Source: a virus. From it: a stretch of DNA of 31,477 nt. The stretch covers positions 1 through 31,477 of the IMG/VR virus record IMGVR_UViG_3300033998_000459; one strand, given 5' to 3'. Position 1 is the stretch's first letter. Each line of letters begins with the position of its first letter. The translations under genes and the position numbers were made by a program. The notes under the pieces are model-generated. The model was not told the origin of the DNA and searched no databases. It worked only from the letters and a program-made list of their open reading frames with translations. Shown here piece by piece: positions 15,762-23,924 of the stretch.

Positions 15762-17150
15762 TTACTGGCGCGCTATTATTTCACTGAAATCAGGCAGAAT
15801 ATACCACACCTTTTTAATGTTTACTCTTCGCTTTAAAGACTTTTTGATTTCATCGAATATCCAATTTCGATCTTTTTTCTCTTTAATAGCCAGTATAATG
15901 TTTTCCGATTGCTTATTTCGTAAAGCATTATCAATGCTTGTTGATGTCCCAATTATATTTTTAAGTTCCCATATTTCACCATCAACTATAAAATCTGGGC
16001 TTGTTAAATGATTACTGCGAGGTAGTAATTTTACTTCTCGTCCTTCTTTTGCTAGACGTTTTGCGATATCTTCCTCGGGTAGTTTTTTGCCTTTATGACT
16101 TTCATGTTTATACACTTTCCCTCCAGATGGATACTCTTGGATAAGGTTAAAACCATCGAGCGAATCGGGGGCAAAGAGTCTAGCACTTCTAAAACCAGCA
16201 TTCTCAGCAAAGAACTTTAGGTCATTCATGATGCCATAGTGTAAAGCCCGATGCTGCATGGCATCAGTAATATCGTAAAACGTACCCTTTTTAATTGGGT
16301 TCTCCCCAAACCCACTTTGCGGATGGAACTCCTTGCGCAGGCGCTTCATGGGGACGTTCTGCACCGGTACATGGCCCACTTCGTAGTCATAAATTCCCCG
16401 TACGGTGGTGCGGCAGTTAAAGTGAAAGGGGGGCCAGTGGTCTTCCCAGAAGGGGTGATTGTAGGGGAGGACAAGCCCTGCAAGGGGGCGGCAGATGGCG
16501 CTGGTCCGCTCATCCTCCAGCACCATGAGCGCCAGGGCTGACGGCGGGTCCCGGTCAAATTGCATCCTGCGGCCCGCATTGTAGGCGGTCTGCACATTGG
16601 TGCGGTATACCGTCTCCCAATAGCCGGGTTTAACAGTGGAGCCATCGGATTCGGCTATAGCCTTTACATCGCCCCAGAGCTGGTCAAAGCCTTCGCCTGT
16701 TTCGAGGGCGCTTACCAGACGGCCCCGGACGGCTTCTATGTAGTCGCACTGGGTGAGCTTTGCCATAGTGAAGGCGCGGAACGCCAGCTTTGGCTCCAAA
16801 GCCGCCCATTCTGCTTTGGTGAGACTCACTCGCGCTTTCAAAAACTTAATCGCCTCATCGAAGGGGAGCGGGGTGTAGTCGCTGTCTGCAAGGGTGGTGT
16901 CGGGGCTTGCGTGGTCCATGCCAAGGAGCAGCGACCCTGCAAGAAGCTTTTCTGTGTTGGTTAAGAGATCAGATGATACGTCTGGGAAAGCAGCTGTGCG
17001 TACAGTTTCCAAAGTTGGCGGCGCCCCATCAGGCGACAGGGAACGGATCCACGCCGCCATGGCTTTCCCTATAGAGATCAGGGTCCCGTCCTGAAACCTG
17101 CCGACAAGCCGGTCAAGCTCAGAAAGTTTTTTGTGTTCATCATCTTCCAA
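15762..17150 (-). CDS. MuF-type head protein with C-terminal nuclease-toxin-like domain
   Basis: A 462-residue protein with two parts. Residues about 100-290 are a MuF/SPP1-gp7 minor head domain: YRTNVQTAYNAGRRMQ at about 182, then CRPLAGLVLPYNHPFWEDHW and FHFNCRTTVRGI ending near 253. It is packaged in the head with the portal. Residues about 330-462 are different. They hold AKRLAKEGREVKLLP, PDF at 385-387 and ELK at 395-397, a PD-(D/E)xK-type active site, followed by SIDNALRNKQSENIILAI. This matches CdiA C-terminal tRNase-like toxins. The DNA for this part is clearly AT-richer than the MuF part. The start is TTG with no close ribosome site; see the A9 tract in the portal gene. Confidence 0.9.
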   Translation of the reverse strand: MEDDEHKKLSELDRLVGRFQDGTLISIGKAMAAWIRSLSPDGAPPTLETVRTAAFPDVSSDLLTNTEKLLAGSLLLGMDHASPDTTLADSDYTPLPFDEAIKFLKARVSLTKAEWAALEPKLAFRAFTMAKLTQCDYIEAVRGRLVSALETGEGFDQLWGDVKAIAESDGSTVKPGYWETVYRTNVQTAYNAGRRMQFDRDPPSALALMVLEDERTSAICRPLAGLVLPYNHPFWEDHWPPFHFNCRTTVRGIYDYEVGHVPVQNVPMKRLRKEFHPQSGFGENPIKKGTFYDITDAMQHRALHYGIMNDLKFFAENAGFRSARLFAPDSLDGFNLIQEYPSGGKVYKHESHKGKKLPEEDIAKRLAKEGREVKLLPRSNHLTSPDFIVDGEIWELKNIIGTSTSIDNALRNKQSENIILAIKEKKDRNWIFDEIKKSLKRRVNIKKVWYILPDFSEIIARQ

Positions 17151-17152
17151 AG

Positions 17153-18400
17153 CTAGAAGAGCGGCCTCCGGGCTTTTTTTTTACTCTCATCGGCCATAGC
17201 AAGGGCAAGCGGGTCCATGCCAGTCTGGGACGACCGTATAAAAGCGTCATCGTCTCCTGTAGGCTCTGGTACACCGTACCTTGTATAGAGGGATTGTTTC
17301 GATATGGGTATTCCACGATCTATGGCCTGCATGAGCTCATCCCAGGTGGTATGTTCTTCAAGGTCAAACCGGATTTGCGGTTCCGCCTCATCAGGGCCAT
17401 AGTTAAGCTCTACCACATAGGACACCAGGCGCTGGAGTACCTCGGTCATGTCCCGGCATACACCTTTTGCAAGCAAGGTGAGTACATCTTTATGCACCGA
17501 TGCCTGAGCGCGGCTTCCAAACTCCGCCTCCTGGGTCGCAAGGCTCTGCCCGGTGATACCGTAGCTTATTTGCTGATCGCACCACTCCATAAGAGAGCGG
17601 AACTCACTTACTTTCTCGGGACTCGTGAGGAGCTTCACATCCTTAATGTTTGCCAGGGCGGCACCTGACCCGCTTTGTACCGTCGCCAGCATCTCTGACA
17701 AATCGAGAGCTCTGGCTTTTATCTTGTCCTCCGGCTCGGTTGTATCAAAGAGGGCAAGGATGCTTGGTACGGAAAACTTCTCGGCCGCCATAATCCAGAA
17801 CTGGCTCCCGGCTTTCTTAAACTTCCATGCCCAGTAACAGGATTTTAAGGCGCTCGTCCCATAGGGATTCTCTGCATCCTTATCATGGCGGAATACAAGC
17901 CACTTATACGATTGGTTATAAAGATCAAGCAATTCTGCATTGTTCGGGTCTTTATATTTAAGCCTGCCTTCTGCATCAAAAGCAAAGCGCTCAGGCTTCC
18001 GAAGCACCACATCGGCGACTTTCCACCAGCCTTGGCTGTTTTCCCAGACAACTTCCACGACACTATAGCCATAATCGATGGCCGATAAAAGCCGTTTCTC
18101 AAGCCCATAGAGTAAGCTTTGAGGCATAAACTCTGATACAGTTTTATATACCTGCGGCTTCGAGCCGCCCTGCTCAATACGGGGAGCGAACTCCAGGATG
18201 GTACTTTTTACCAGAGCAAGGAGGCTTTTTATCCGCGGGTCGGTGCGCATTTCCCGATATACCGAAATTCGCTCTCCCGTATCCCGGAGTACTTCATCTG
18301 GATTGGGCATATACCCCATAAAGGACGACAAAGCGGAGTCAAGGGCAATAACCCGCGCAGAGAGCGTCCTGGCATCAATCTTTTGAGCTTCCTTTTTCAT
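17153..18400 (-). CDS. Portal protein, Mu gp29-like (DUF935)
   Basis: A 415-residue portal of the DUF935 family, the dodecameric ring through which DNA enters and leaves the head. Typical segments are the N-terminal VYREMRTDPRIKSLLALVKS, YGYSVVEVVWENSQGWWKVA, KWLVFRHDKDAENPYGTSAL, and QQISYGITGQSLATQEAEFG. It overlaps the terminase (ATGA). The coding strand has nine consecutive A (plus-strand T9 at 17174-17182) just before the end, encoding part of SKKKARR; slipping there by -1 enters the MuF frame. Confidence 0.94.
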   Translation of the reverse strand: MKKEAQKIDARTLSARVIALDSALSSFMGYMPNPDEVLRDTGERISVYREMRTDPRIKSLLALVKSTILEFAPRIEQGGSKPQVYKTVSEFMPQSLLYGLEKRLLSAIDYGYSVVEVVWENSQGWWKVADVVLRKPERFAFDAEGRLKYKDPNNAELLDLYNQSYKWLVFRHDKDAENPYGTSALKSCYWAWKFKKAGSQFWIMAAEKFSVPSILALFDTTEPEDKIKARALDLSEMLATVQSGSGAALANIKDVKLLTSPEKVSEFRSLMEWCDQQISYGITGQSLATQEAEFGSRAQASVHKDVLTLLAKGVCRDMTEVLQRLVSYVVELNYGPDEAEPQIRFDLEEHTTWDELMQAIDRGIPISKQSLYTRYGVPEPTGDDDAFIRSSQTGMDPLALAMADESKKKARRPLF

Positions 18401-19941
18401 CGTCTATACCCTCGTAGTGTTTGCTGGGCTATAGTCGGCGCCATGCGCCGGATGGGAACCACCTGGGGAGTATCCGCCGATCGGGTGATGATATGTACGG
18501 CATAGGCCAGGGCATCCGGGAGGTCGTCGAAGCGGCCTTTTGGGAAGCTTGTCAGCTCTTCGATAAGCTCCCGGTTGCCCCGGTCCCGCAGGCGGATAAG
18601 TCCGTTTTCGATAAGGGGCGATAGGGAACGCACCCGCAGAACCTTGCTTTCAGTTCCAGCCTTCACGGTCTTTATAGGTAGATACACATTCTCCGCCGCC
18701 GCCATGCGCATGACGTAGCGGGCGTAAATGTTCGTAAAGGATACCTCTTCCCAGGCAATAAGAGCGTACTTAAACCGCTTATGCTTCGTAATGAGCTGGG
18801 TTACGGTCTCGTCCTCCGAGCAGGTCGCGGCCCATGAGTCTACCTCCCAGATAATACCAGCCCGATCCACCCCTACGGACACAATGGCCGTGTGGTCATG
18901 CTTCCCCGCCGCCGGGTCTACCCCGGCAAAGTAGCGGAGCCCCGCAGGGAGCTCTGCCGGCACATAGATATGGGCCCGTATCCACTCATGTTTGATGATC
19001 CTTTCCTCATCCGATAGCGGTTCGTTCTCATACTCGGTGCTGAATACATCGCTCCCCAAGGTCTGGCGCTTTTCTTCCAAGAGCTCTGCACTCCAGTTTT
19101 CCGGCCAGAGGGGCGTTCCGTCGGGCTTATAAACTGAAAGTCGCACCGCAGCCCAGCGCTTCAGGGTGCCCTCTTCGAGCTCGTGGAGGAGGCGGCTCGC
19201 CGGGTCGTCGGAATGGAATATGGTGTTTACCCAAACAATGAAGGCGGTTTTTCCCAGGTTAAAGACAACCCGCTTAAGCCACCGGTGAATCTTTGCCCTG
19301 GTAGTCGGGGATTCTACGGCGTCGTCTTTAAGGATATCATCCAGAATGATAAGGTCAGGCCGATATTGCCTAAATCGGGTACCCCGCATACTCGCCCCGG
19401 AGCCCTTTGCCTGGATACAACTGCCATTTACAAGCTCAATCCGGGCATCGCTCCACCGGTCGCCCCGGAGGTCCCCAAAGTCGGCCAAAATCTGCTCATT
19501 CTCTTCCAGTTCCGTACGGATGTTGATCAGGTTCTCCTGCGCCGCAGTCTGGCTGGAACCAATCAGAAGCACATACCGACTCTTTCCCGTAAGCACCTGC
19601 CAAAGGGGGTATGCAAAGCTCCAGCGGACTGTCTTCCCGTGCTCCCGGGGCTCGATAAAGAGCGCCCCAGCAAGGTGTTCTGTTGGCCGTAAAAGCGGCC
19701 AGTATTTTTCGCGGACAAAGAGCTTAATGCGTTCTACGAGGCTTTGGGAGAGACTGCGAGTATCGGCCACATCGTACAAGATCCGCTGGTACTCGGCGGG
19801 GTCTGTGTAAAAGTAGTCAGATAGATAAGTACGACAGAAAAAACCAAAATCTTTGCCAGCCCGCTCAATACGGCGGGCTCGTTCCCGTTCGAGTTTGATA
19901 TCCTCTGTCTTGCCTACCAGGCTGTCTACAACTCGGCTCAT
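18397..19941 (-). CDS. Terminase large subunit, Mu gp28-like
   Basis: A 514-residue packaging motor and nuclease. The ATPase half has a Walker A-like EPREHGKT at 97-104, motif II-like LIILDD at about 197-202, and the coupling motif region just after. The C-terminal RNase H-like nuclease begins with FAGVDPAAGKHDHTAIVSVG, whose Asp binds metal, and ends with FDDLPDALAYAVHI, a second metal-binding Asp. The motor cuts packaged DNA at headful, as in Mu. It starts at ATG 19941, overlapping the small gene upstream by ATGA, and lies directly before the portal. Confidence 0.95.
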   Translation of the reverse strand: MSRVVDSLVGKTEDIKLERERARRIERAGKDFGFFCRTYLSDYFYTDPAEYQRILYDVADTRSLSQSLVERIKLFVREKYWPLLRPTEHLAGALFIEPREHGKTVRWSFAYPLWQVLTGKSRYVLLIGSSQTAAQENLINIRTELEENEQILADFGDLRGDRWSDARIELVNGSCIQAKGSGASMRGTRFRQYRPDLIILDDILKDDAVESPTTRAKIHRWLKRVVFNLGKTAFIVWVNTIFHSDDPASRLLHELEEGTLKRWAAVRLSVYKPDGTPLWPENWSAELLEEKRQTLGSDVFSTEYENEPLSDEERIIKHEWIRAHIYVPAELPAGLRYFAGVDPAAGKHDHTAIVSVGVDRAGIIWEVDSWAATCSEDETVTQLITKHKRFKYALIAWEEVSFTNIYARYVMRMAAAENVYLPIKTVKAGTESKVLRVRSLSPLIENGLIRLRDRGNRELIEELTSFPKGRFDDLPDALAYAVHIITRSADTPQVVPIRRMAPTIAQQTLRGYRR

Positions 19942-20459
19942 GCGGCAGGGGCCTCCAAACCAGTTACAATCGTTTCAAGGCGCTCAAGAATGTCGGGATG
20001 GTTCTTAAGCTCTGCTCGCAGTGCCTCTAGTACCGCCTGCTTGGCGGCTTCAAAGCCGTTCTGGTACTTCATGCGGACCGTCCCCAACTTTGCCTGGGCA
20101 TTGGCAACTTTACTGATGGCATCGATGTATGCCATGGGGTCGTCGGACCCCAGCTCTTCTATGGCGCTCGACTCCTGGAGCAAGAGGCTTGCAAAGCGGG
20201 TCAGAACTGCCTCGGCAAGATCTGTGTTTGGGCTAGAGCGCACCGCATCCATCATAACACGGGCTTCTTCGGTTGCTCGTTTCAGGTCTACCGCCAGGTC
20301 CTTTGCAGACCGCACCGCACGGCGCACCCCTTCCCGGCTTGTGTCATACCCTTCGGTCTTAAGGATATCGGCGATCTGTATTATGGTTTTTCCTTCCTGG
20401 TAGAGCCGTACCACACGCTCGGTCAGGTTTTGCAGTTCAATTTTGCTCCGCCGGCCCAT
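19938..20459 (-). CDS. Mu gp27-like packaging protein (DUF3486)
   Basis: A 173-residue helical protein with a DNA-binding start: MGRRSKIELQNLTERVVRLY followed by IIQIADILKTEGYDTSREGV, a helix-turn-helix with the layout of small terminase subunits. It matches the DUF3486 (Mu gp27) family by its opening G-R-x-S-K-I and by its place directly ahead of the large terminase. It probably recognises the packaging site near the end of the integrated genome. The C-terminal two thirds are a helical bundle. Confidence 0.87.
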   Translation of the reverse strand: MGRRSKIELQNLTERVVRLYQEGKTIIQIADILKTEGYDTSREGVRRAVRSAKDLAVDLKRATEEARVMMDAVRSSPNTDLAEAVLTRFASLLLQESSAIEELGSDDPMAYIDAISKVANAQAKLGTVRMKYQNGFEAAKQAVLEALRAELKNHPDILERLETIVTGLEAPAA

Positions 20460-20759
20460 CTAATCCTCCCGCGGTACAAGGATCGCAGGGTCGCTGATAA
20501 TGCCATCCACAAGGTCGATCCCCTTGGTAGTGATGCGGTAAATGCTTATCGTGTCTCCTGCCCGGTACGGGTGGGGGACGTCTTTACGGGCGGCGTACTC
20601 CTTATCCACGAGATAGCCCAGGGCAGGATCTATCGTCTCATAGGTGTGGTACTGATAGAATACCGAAACAATCGTTCTCCGTTCTGCCCCTTCGGGGTAG
20701 ATGTCGCGCAAGAACTGCAAAATGGCCCCGCGCAGGGGCGTATCTTTTAGTTGCTTCAT
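20460..20759 (-). CDS. Small winged-helix-like packaging-region protein
   Basis: A 99-residue protein with a likely winged-helix layout: PLRGAILQFLRDIYPEGAER, then IVSVFYQYHTYETIDPALGYLVDK as recognition helix and wing, and ISIYRITTKGIDLVDGII as the last wing strand. Such wHTH proteins sit beside gp27-like genes in Mu-type phages. The stop is at 20460, next to the start of the gp27-like gene. The DNA or protein it binds is unknown. Confidence 0.82.
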   Translation of the reverse strand: MKQLKDTPLRGAILQFLRDIYPEGAERRTIVSVFYQYHTYETIDPALGYLVDKEYAARKDVPHPYRAGDTISIYRITTKGIDLVDGIISDPAILVPRED

Positions 20760-21109
20760 TTTTTCATCTCCAATTGCCGGATAATCACATCGAAGATCCG
20801 GTTCAGTTCTGCCCGCCAGCCAGCGGTATCTTTATAATGGTCCTCCCGGGGGAGATAATCCCGCTCTACGCAGGAGATGCGGTTGTTGAGCTCATCAATC
20901 CGCTTAGCATGGGATACAAAGCGTTCTTCGAACTTCTCTTCCATGGCTTGGAGCCCCTTGGATAGCTCCGACCTAAGCAAGGATGCGCGCTCGTCGTCTT
21001 TTTTGGCATTCTCCTCGAGCTTCTTCACCAGGAGCCCTACCACAAAGGCAAGCACAATGAGTGATGGAGTAGTGCCGTACTGTAACAGGGCCGCAAACAG
21101 ACTATCCAT
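20756..21109 (-). CDS. DUF2730-like membrane-anchored coiled-coil protein
   Basis: A 117-residue protein with one N-terminal membrane segment (ALLQYGTTPSLIVLAFVVGL) and then a charged coiled coil. I start it at ATG 21109, which overlaps the TGA of the preceding gene (TGATG); a longer in-frame start 24 codons upstream reads like unrelated sequence. It fits the Mu gp25 (DUF2730) family in position and shape. The function is unknown, possibly linked to lysis because it follows the spanin-like genes. Confidence 0.82.
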   Translation of the reverse strand: MDSLFAALLQYGTTPSLIVLAFVVGLLVKKLEENAKKDDERASLLRSELSKGLQAMEEKFEERFVSHAKRIDELNNRISCVERDYLPREDHYKDTAGWRAELNRIFDVIIRQLEMKK

Positions 21110-21480
21110 CACCGTACCACCATGCCAGCTATAAGGCCCACACCAAAAGCTCCAGCGCTCACGCTTAGTACAGTAAGCCATCCGGGGCGATGGGACACCA
21201 TCGAATAGTCCGTCTGCAACTTACGATACTCATCCCCCCAAATCGCGGCCCCATCAATCCGGCCGGCTTTATAGCCCTCTGCGTATGCGTTTTTTACGGC
21301 AACTGCCGCTTCATCTTCAGCTATTGCCAGGAGTTCCAGCACCAGACTGCCCGGATACAGCTTGCCTAGTTCTATCCCGTATGCGTTGTCTGACGGCGTT
21401 GGCAAGCTCGTCGGATTGGCGCTCAAGCTCGTCAGCGCGAGGGCTGCCAGCAATAAGGTCAGCAGGGTTCGCAGATTCAA
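21109..21480 (-). CDS. Signal-peptide protein with C-terminal membrane segment (spanin-like)
   Basis: A 123-residue protein starting at TTG 21480, with AGGAGG 7 nt upstream. The first 20 residues (MNLRTLLTLLLAALALTSLS) are a signal peptide without a lipobox cysteine. The last 25 (LTVLSVSAGAFGVGLIAGMVV) are a membrane segment. The middle is polar and Glu/Lys-rich, like the periplasmic part of spanins. The first 164 bp lie inside the previous gene in another frame, an arrangement also found for Rz/Rz1 pairs. It could be a unimolecular spanin that lost its lipid anchor, or an unrelated envelope protein. Confidence 0.72.
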   Translation of the reverse strand: MNLRTLLTLLLAALALTSLSANPTSLPTPSDNAYGIELGKLYPGSLVLELLAIAEDEAAVAVKNAYAEGYKAGRIDGAAIWGDEYRKLQTDYSMVSHRPGWLTVLSVSAGAFGVGLIAGMVVR

Positions 21481-21628
21481 GGTGTTCCTCCTTTTGCAAA
21501 ATTTCGGGGTCCGCTGGGGATGGCGATTTCTTAATGGTATATAGATTGATGAATAGGGCCCCCACGCCAAACACCATGATGAGCAGTACAAAAAGACTGG
21601 CCACGGCGGCGGCGATAAATTCCATCAT
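21317..21628 (-). CDS. Inner-membrane spanin-like lysis protein
   Basis: A 103-residue protein with one N-terminal membrane segment (FIAAAVASLFVLLIMVFGVG) and a basic, Pro-rich link followed by a charged helical tail (RADELERQSDELANAVRQRI). This is the layout of an inner-membrane spanin, which with an outer partner joins inner and outer membranes at the last step of lysis in Gram-negative-type envelopes. It is nested with 21109-21480, which would be the partner. Start ATG 21628 overlaps the holin-like gene by 4 bp. Confidence 0.78.
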   Translation of the reverse strand: MMEFIAAAVASLFVLLIMVFGVGALFINLYTIKKSPSPADPEILQKEEHLESANPADLIAGSPRADELERQSDELANAVRQRIRDRTRQAVSGQSGAGTPGNS

Positions 21629-21828
21629 CGCTTGCCTCCAAAAATGTTAGTCGCGATGAGTGACAGGTCGATGGGAGCAAAGACCAAGGCTACAAAGGTG
21701 GCGGTTTTGATAACCGCATCGATATCCAGCGCCGGAGACCAGAAGGCCTTTAGTGCAAGGCCGCCGATAGCGAGGCCGGCCGCAACAATTTTCGCCCCTA
21801 AGGTTAAGGGTTTGCCTTTTAATTCCAT
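21625..21828 (-). CDS. Putative holin
   Basis: A 67-residue protein with two membrane segments (LGAKIVAAGLAIGGLALKAF and AVIKTATFVALVFAPIDLSL) and a basic C-terminus (GGKR). The length, two-segment hairpin and location between endolysin and spanin-like genes fit a class II-like holin that opens the inner membrane. Residue chemistry does not prove this. A GGAGG ribosome site precedes its ATG. Confidence 0.78.
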   Translation of the reverse strand: MELKGKPLTLGAKIVAAGLAIGGLALKAFWSPALDIDAVIKTATFVALVFAPIDLSLIATNIFGGKR

Positions 21829-21837
21829 AATATCCTC

Positions 21838-22479
21838 CTAAAATTGTCCGTCCCTGCTAAACAGGTGGGCCCATTTCACATCCAGGCTGCCATACACCCG
21901 GGTAAGGCGGGCAAACTCTTGCAGGGTATAGATAACATCATCGCCATTGGTGTCCCGGTAGCCGGTCTTGCTGTTACCCCAGGGGTCATCGACTATGATG
22001 CTCTGTATGTTATCCAGGTCTACTTGTCCGGGGCTTCCCAGGTCTTCGATGCGGTCCTGTTTTGATTCAAACCCAACAACGGTTACGACGTGGCCATAGC
22101 TGGTGAATCGGCCGGATACTACCGATGCACACCGGTGCCGGGCTATGCGATGCAAAATTTCTTGCATGGATACGCGGGTACTGAATTGGGTTACCCGTCG
22201 CTTAACGAGCTTTTCGTTTACCGCCCAGGAGAGAATGGCATGGACTTCCCGGGGCGGCCTGCCCGCCAAATCTGGATACTCCCGTCGCAGTTTTTCATGG
22301 GCATCGGGTTCATCCAGGATCCGGGCCAGGTAATCCTCGGGCTGTTCTGATTCCGGACAGTCGAAGGGTATGCCGCTTGCCTTAAGGCCCATGATCATAC
22401 TGGTAACCTGGCAGGTCTGGGTTGGATCTATGCGGTTGTTTCGCTGGGTATGGTATGGGTTAGTAAGCTTGTACAGCAC
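21838..22479 (-). CDS. C39-like peptidase endolysin
   Basis: A 213-residue papain-like peptidase of the C39-type fold, probably the endolysin that cuts peptide stems in peptidoglycan. Catalytic residues can be placed as Cys23 (TQTCQVTSMIM), His130 (SYGHVVTVVGF) and Asp164/165 (IIVDDPWGNS); the C...H...D order and the DPWGN motif are typical. It has no signal peptide, so it needs the holin to reach the wall. The start is GTG 22479 with AGGAGG 5 nt upstream. It heads the late leftward block. Confidence 0.88.
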   Translation of the reverse strand: MLYKLTNPYHTQRNNRIDPTQTCQVTSMIMGLKASGIPFDCPESEQPEDYLARILDEPDAHEKLRREYPDLAGRPPREVHAILSWAVNEKLVKRRVTQFSTRVSMQEILHRIARHRCASVVSGRFTSYGHVVTVVGFESKQDRIEDLGSPGQVDLDNIQSIIVDDPWGNSKTGYRDTNGDDVIYTLQEFARLTRVYGSLDVKWAHLFSRDGQF

Positions 22480-22488
22480 CTGCGCCTC

Positions 22489-22508
22489 CTTGCTACTAGA
22501 CTAGCAAG
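22489..22508 (-). promoter_or_regulatory. Inverted repeat next to the endolysin ribosome site
   Basis: CTTGCTA and TAGCAAG flank a 6-bp loop. On the minus strand the right arm runs straight into the AGGAGG of the endolysin gene, so a hairpin here would place the ribosome site at its base. It may instead be a late-activator site. I found no clear -10/-35 pair in 22480-22546. Confidence 0.4.
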
Positions 22509-22546
22509 AGTCGCTAACGAGTGCTTGAATGGGGAATAAGAGAGGG

Positions 22547-23002
22547 CTATTGTTCTTTTTCTCTTTCTTTTCTAACTGCGTCTAATATTTCATCTTTTAG
22601 ATGCAGAAGGCCTCGGTAATTTATTATAAAATAGATTAGACAAAAAATCTGCAAGGTACCCAAAAATGTATCTGGTATAATTTTAATTACCCCTACATGC
22701 ATAGGGACTTCACACTTTCCAGCCAGCATAAAAGAAAGGGCGGCTATAGCGAGATAGATGGCAAAATAAATACCTATTTTTTTGAGATTTATTCTTATTT
22801 TTTTCAAGATTGCTTGGTTAGTAACAGAAGTCAGATCAAAGCTAATGATCACACTATAGCCGATAGAGCAAAATATACCGTTAACAGAAAACATGGTGTT
22901 AAAAAATTCCTGGCCTGGCACAAATCCGATCCAGGATAGAAAGACTGAGAATAATAATACCGCCAAAGCCCTAACTATGTGAATCATAATGATCCAGCCC
23001 AT
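22547..23002 (-). CDS. RexB-like four-segment membrane protein
   Basis: A 151-residue protein with four membrane segments (about 6-24, 34-54, 72-92, 112-132) and a charged C-terminal tail ending KEREKEQ. By comparison with lambda RexB as I remember it (144 residues, four segments, a basic cytosolic loop after segment 2, a charged end), size, topology and loop pattern (AILKKIRINLKKIG here) agree. The gene follows the RexA-like gene, overlapping its end, and both lie behind the repressor, as rexA and rexB lie behind cI. In lambda RexB depolarises the membrane when RexA triggers it. The similarity is structural rather than strong in sequence. The start may be five codons further in (22987). Confidence 0.7.
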   Translation of the reverse strand: MGWIIMIHIVRALAVLLFSVFLSWIGFVPGQEFFNTMFSVNGIFCSIGYSVIISFDLTSVTNQAILKKIRINLKKIGIYFAIYLAIAALSFMLAGKCEVPMHVGVIKIIPDTFLGTLQIFCLIYFIINYRGLLHLKDEILDAVRKEREKEQ

Positions 23003-23897
23003 TTAAGAATTTACGCATTTCTGTTTCCAATTGTGATTCATGAAGAAATCCTGTTTCAGTAGCTTCAATTGAAACTTTCGTTTTCAACTCAAACATCCCT
23101 CCTTTTATACTATTTCCAGATTTTGTCTTTATTACAACATCTTCACTATCCACAGATTTGAGCAGAACTGACAATAGATCCTTATTCTGCTCCGTTTTAT
23201 TTTTGCCTTTGCTTTTTATTCTTAATTTTACTTCGGCATATAGTATATCTTCAAACGCTATATCCTTCAATGACCTTGTATCATTCAATAGTTCATGTAA
23301 AAGTTCATTCTTGAATATATTAATGCTCTTTGAAAGCGTTTTATATTCTGGTTTTTGACTAAAATAAGCCTCAGAAATAGAAATTGATCGGATATCAGAA
23401 ATCGGCGTCTCGGAATAGCTTTCTATCATAGGTTTCAAGGAACAGATCGGCGGCCCGCTTTCTGGAAGATTTAATAACCAATTAAAATACGTCTGGATAG
23501 CTTTTCTTGAGATATGCCCCGCCGTTAGAACCGCGTACTTTTTATTCATACAGAAATAGCCATAGTCTTTGATTATCCCTGCTACATTTTCTTCCGATTG
23601 CTTTGCAATATCTTCCAGCCTTATTTTGGGGCTGTCTAACTGCTGAAGTAATACGCTATTCGCTTCGCCACGCTTGATCCTTAACATGGTACCAAAAAGC
23701 ACCTTTTTATCGCCCTTATAATCACCAATAAAATCTCCTTCGTCTAATGTGTCAAGATCGCTATGTCGCAAATAACGGCTATTTACGGTGTTATACCCTG
23801 ACAGGCTTTTTAGAAGCATTTCTGGGAGCACTAACTCCAGCATTTTTGTCTCTGCGGGGACAATCTCATACGCTTTTAGAACAACTTTCTTTTCCAT
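22971..23897 (-). CDS. RexA-like protein (putative phage-exclusion sensor)
   Basis: A 308-residue soluble protein. I do not see a catalytic motif. Its place directly behind the repressor and before a four-segment membrane protein is that of lambda rexA. A weak colinear match to lambda RexA as remembered is visible around RLEDIAKQ (lambda SVEDIKNS), then a hydrophobic pair of strands, RKAIQTYFNWLL, and LKPMIESYSE (lambda IEPLM). The DNA is AT-richer than in the head genes. Lambda RexA (279 residues) senses another infecting phage and activates RexB. A different abortive-infection protein is the alternative; the match is at the edge of what can be claimed by eye. Confidence 0.72.
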   Translation of the reverse strand: MEKKVVLKAYEIVPAETKMLELVLPEMLLKSLSGYNTVNSRYLRHSDLDTLDEGDFIGDYKGDKKVLFGTMLRIKRGEANSVLLQQLDSPKIRLEDIAKQSEENVAGIIKDYGYFCMNKKYAVLTAGHISRKAIQTYFNWLLNLPESGPPICSLKPMIESYSETPISDIRSISISEAYFSQKPEYKTLSKSINIFKNELLHELLNDTRSLKDIAFEDILYAEVKLRIKSKGKNKTEQNKDLLSVLLKSVDSEDVVIKTKSGNSIKGGMFELKTKVSIEATETGFLHESQLETEMRKFLNGLDHYDSHS

Positions 23898-23924
23898 CTC
23901 TTTAATTCCTCCAAAATTTCAAGA

